Assembly: GCA_030066475.1 (NCBI GenBank)
Contig: JASJBO010000424.1
Location: forward strand, 1 to 5,872
DNA from: Myxococcota bacterium
GTDB lineage: Bacteria; Myxococcota_A; UBA9160; PR03
DNA length: 5,872 nucleotides
Direction: 5' to 3'
The notes below the pieces were generated by a model. It did not search any database. It was not told the origin of the DNA and saw only the letters and a program-made list of their open reading frames with translations. Shown in pieces: positions 4,194 to 5,872 of this stretch (position 1 is the stretch's first letter; each line of letters begins with the position of its first letter). Position numbers and translations under genes: made by a program.

Positions 4194-5872
4194 GAGCCCG
4201 AGCTCGCGCCCGCCGCAGTCGCGCTCGAGCCGGAGATGCCGTCCACCGCGGCCATCGAGACCCCGCAGCCGCCGTTCGTGCCGCCGACGGGCCCGCCCGG
4301 TCGCGCCGACGTCGACGCCGCCGCGCAGCGGCTGGGGATCGAGCAGCTGCACCCCGAGCAGCGGCAGGTCATCGGCGACGCGATCGACGGACGCGACGTC
4401 CTGATGGTGCTCCCGACGGGCTTCGGGAAGTCGGCCTGCTACCAGGTGCCGTCGATGCTGCTGCCGCGGCCGACGGTCGTCGTGTCACCGCTGCTCGCGC
4501 TGCTGAAGGACCAGCACGAGAAGCTGCTCAAGCGCGGGATCCGCAGCATCCGGCTCGACGGCAGCGTGCGCGGCGGGGCGCGCAAGGCGGCCTTCGAGGA
4601 TCTCGCGCGCGGCGGTCCGATCCTGGTGATGACCACGCCCGAGACGCTCGCCTCGCCCGAGGCGAGCGCTGCGCTCGAGCGCACCGGGGTCTCGCTGGTG
4701 GCGATCGACGAGGCCCACTGCCTGTCCGAGTGGGGCTACGACTTCCGGCCCGCCTACCTGCGGCTCGGCGCGCGGCTGCGCCAGCTCGCCCCGCCGGCGG
4801 TGCTGGCGCTCACGGCCACGGCCACGGAGCGGGTCCGCGACGCGATCGTGGGCTCGCTGGGGCTGCGCGAGCCGACCATCGTCTCGGCCTCCCCGCACCG
4901 CTCGAACCTGGCGTTCGAGGTGCTGCGCTGCGACGGCGACATGCGGCCGCGCGCGCTGCTGCGGCTGGTCCAGCGGCTGCGCCGGCCCGGCATCATCTAC
5001 TGCGCCACGCGGCGCGAGGTCGACATGGTCTGGGCGCTGCTGCAGCGCTTCAAGATCCCGTGTCATCGCTATCACGGCGGCATGAACGCCGGCGAGCGCG
5101 CCACGGAGCAGGAGCGCTTCATGCACCGCGGGCGGCGCACCGTGATGGTGGCGACCAGCGCCTTCGGCCTGGGCATCGACAAGCCCGACATCCGCTACGT
5201 GCTGCACTTCCAGGCGCCGGCGTCGCTGGAGCAGTACGTGCAGGAGGCCGGCCGGGGCGGCCGCGACGGGCGCAAGTCGAACTGCATCATGCTGTTCGAC
5301 GGGGCCGACCGCAGCATCCACGAGGCGCTGCTGGCGCGCAGCCGCATCCGGCCCGACCAGCTCTACAAGCTGGGCAAGGCGCTGGCGGCCTGGTCGGGCG
5401 AGGAGCGCGACCCCACGCTCGAGGCGCTCGCGCTCTCGGCCGAGCTGGGGCCGCGCATCACCACCGCGCTGCTGGCGAAGGTCGAGGAGGCGGGGCTCGT
5501 GGCCTGGGACGAGGACCGCGTCCACATCGTCGGCAGCAAGGACACCATCGAGGCGGACACGCGCGGTTTGGCGGGGCAGTTCGAGACGCTGCGCACCCAG
5601 GACGCGCGGCGCCTCGACGTGCTCGCCGACTACGCCAACGACTTCGGCTGTCGGGCCACCTTCCTGCGCCGCTACTTCGGCGAGCCCGACGACGAGCCCT
5701 GCGGGCTCTGCGACGTGTGCCGCGGCCTGCCGAAGCGGCCCACCGGCTTCTTCGCTCCGCTCAAGGCGCCGGACCCGCCGAAGCGCAAGCGGCGCGGGCG
5801 CCGCAGCGGCCGCCGCGGGGGCGAGCCCCGCCCGGAGCGTCGCGGCGAGCGCCGCCGCCCGTCTCGCGGCGG
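3768..5872 (+). CDS. recQ: RecQ-type ATP-dependent DNA helicase with histone H1-like N-terminal tail (partial, 3' end off window)
   Basis: A superfamily 2, 3'-5' type DNA helicase used in recombination and fork repair; 701 codons are visible and no stop is reached. Residues 1-142 are an Ala/Lys/Arg/Thr tail and 143-180 a Pro/Glu-containing linker. The core then shows motif 0 (Q193, Q198), Walker A TGFGKS (217-222), SPLLALLKDQ (240-249), TPE (290-292), DEAH (314-317) with the aromatic-rich loop through FRP (328), TATAT (349-353), VATSAFGLGIDKP (461-473) and QEAGRGGRDG (492-501) with the arginine finger. A winged-helix-like segment (about 529-588) precedes a zinc module with C628, C645, C648 and C651. 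Residues from 655 on are basic and Arg/Gly-rich. No HRDC domain is seen before the edge. The ATG at 3768 overlaps the previous stop by 8 bases. Met157 is an alternative start that would remove the tail, but the strongly biased composition upstream argues that the tail is translated. Confidence 0.95.
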   Translation, partial: MAESGARKPAARKKAATARKATGAKTTTKKKAAAKPPASKTSARKATASKAAGKKTATRKTAAKKTTTRKAAAKKTATRRAASSRDATGDATTRATARRPSTRATATRKAPAQKTETVRTPATRKSGARKPAARSRAAAAATEPELAPAAVALEPEMPSTAAIETPQPPFVPPTGPPGRADVDAAAQRLGIEQLHPEQRQVIGDAIDGRDVLMVLPTGFGKSACYQVPSMLLPRPTVVVSPLLALLKDQHEKLLKRGIRSIRLDGSVRGGARKAAFEDLARGGPILVMTTPETLASPEASAALERTGVSLVAIDEAHCLSEWGYDFRPAYLRLGARLRQLAPPAVLALTATATERVRDAIVGSLGLREPTIVSASPHRSNLAFEVLRCDGDMRPRALLRLVQRLRRPGIIYCATRREVDMVWALLQRFKIPCHRYHGGMNAGERATEQERFMHRGRRTVMVATSAFGLGIDKPDIRYVLHFQAPASLEQYVQEAGRGGRDGRKSNCIMLFDGADRSIHEALLARSRIRPDQLYKLGKALAAWSGEERDPTLEALALSAELGPRITTALLAKVEEAGLVAWDEDRVHIVGSKDTIEADTRGLAGQFETLRTQDARRLDVLADYANDFGCRATFLRRYFGEPDDEPCGLCDVCRGLPKRPTGFFAPLKAPDPPKRKRRGRRSGRRGGEPRPERRGERRRPSRG
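3927..4016 (+). repeat. three tandem 30-base coding repeats in the RecQ tail
   Basis: Three consecutive 10-codon units encode KKTATRKTAA (residues 54-63), KKTTTRKAAA (64-73) and KKTATRRAAS (74-83). Each DNA unit begins AAGAAGAC, but third positions differ between copies, so the repeats are not a very recent duplication. Related but less regular KK/RK pieces lie just upstream (residues 12-50). Confidence 0.85.

Noticed and set aside
3768..4235. Possibility that the Lys/Ala/Thr stretch is a separate small histone H1-like gene ending before recQ.
   Set aside because: There is no stop codon between the tail and the helicase motifs, so as sequenced it is one protein. A restart at Met157 remains possible but is not needed.
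3080..4372. Long minus-strand frame with a hydrophobic Phe/Val/Ala-rich stretch that looks like membrane helices.
   Set aside because: It is the antisense of the RecQ tail: AAG-rich Lys/Ala/Thr codons read backwards give Phe/Leu/Val/Ala. It also crosses the end of the small-subunit gene and matches no family.
4485..5525. 346-residue minus-strand frame opposite the RecQ core.
   Set aside because: The helicase motifs on the plus strand fix the coding frame; the antisense product has no recognisable features.

Overview
The window is very GC-rich, with G or C dominating third codon positions and lysine in the helicase tail written only as AAG. It comes from a high-GC bacterium. A GMC dehydrogenase paired with a Tat-exported subunit-3-like partner, together with a histone H1-like tail on a housekeeping protein, would fit a myxobacterial/deltaproteobacterial lineage or an actinobacterium. 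This lineage call is a weak inference, because there is no rRNA or other marker gene in the window.

Layout: bases 1-180 hold no convincing gene, only a GC-rich spacer with AGCG-type short repeats and one small hairpin. A sodium:solute symporter (SSS/SLC5 family) lies on the minus strand at 181-1641. Only 23 bases away, three genes start on the plus strand and run as an overlapping set. They are a GMC flavoprotein oxidoreductase (1665-3182), a Tat-signal small subunit of the gluconate 2-dehydrogenase subunit 3 type (3179-3775, GTG start, 4-base overlap), and a RecQ-type DNA helicase (3768 to the window end, 8-base overlap, no stop codon reached).

The GMC protein and the small subunit very probably form one exported FAD-dependent dehydrogenase: the catalytic subunit has no signal peptide and the small subunit carries the twin-arginine signal. 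The divergent symporter could import a substrate or product of that enzyme, but the sequence shows no more than proximity.

The most unusual object is the RecQ protein. A helicase core with all the classical motifs follows about 142 residues made almost only of Ala, Lys, Arg and Thr, like the tail of histone H1, including three tandem 10-residue units. After the core there is a winged-helix-like segment placed before the zinc module rather than after it, and then an Arg/Gly-rich basic tail that runs off the window. This is a DNA-unwinding engine with DNA-binding-like disordered arms at both ends, in an operon with a metabolic dehydrogenase.
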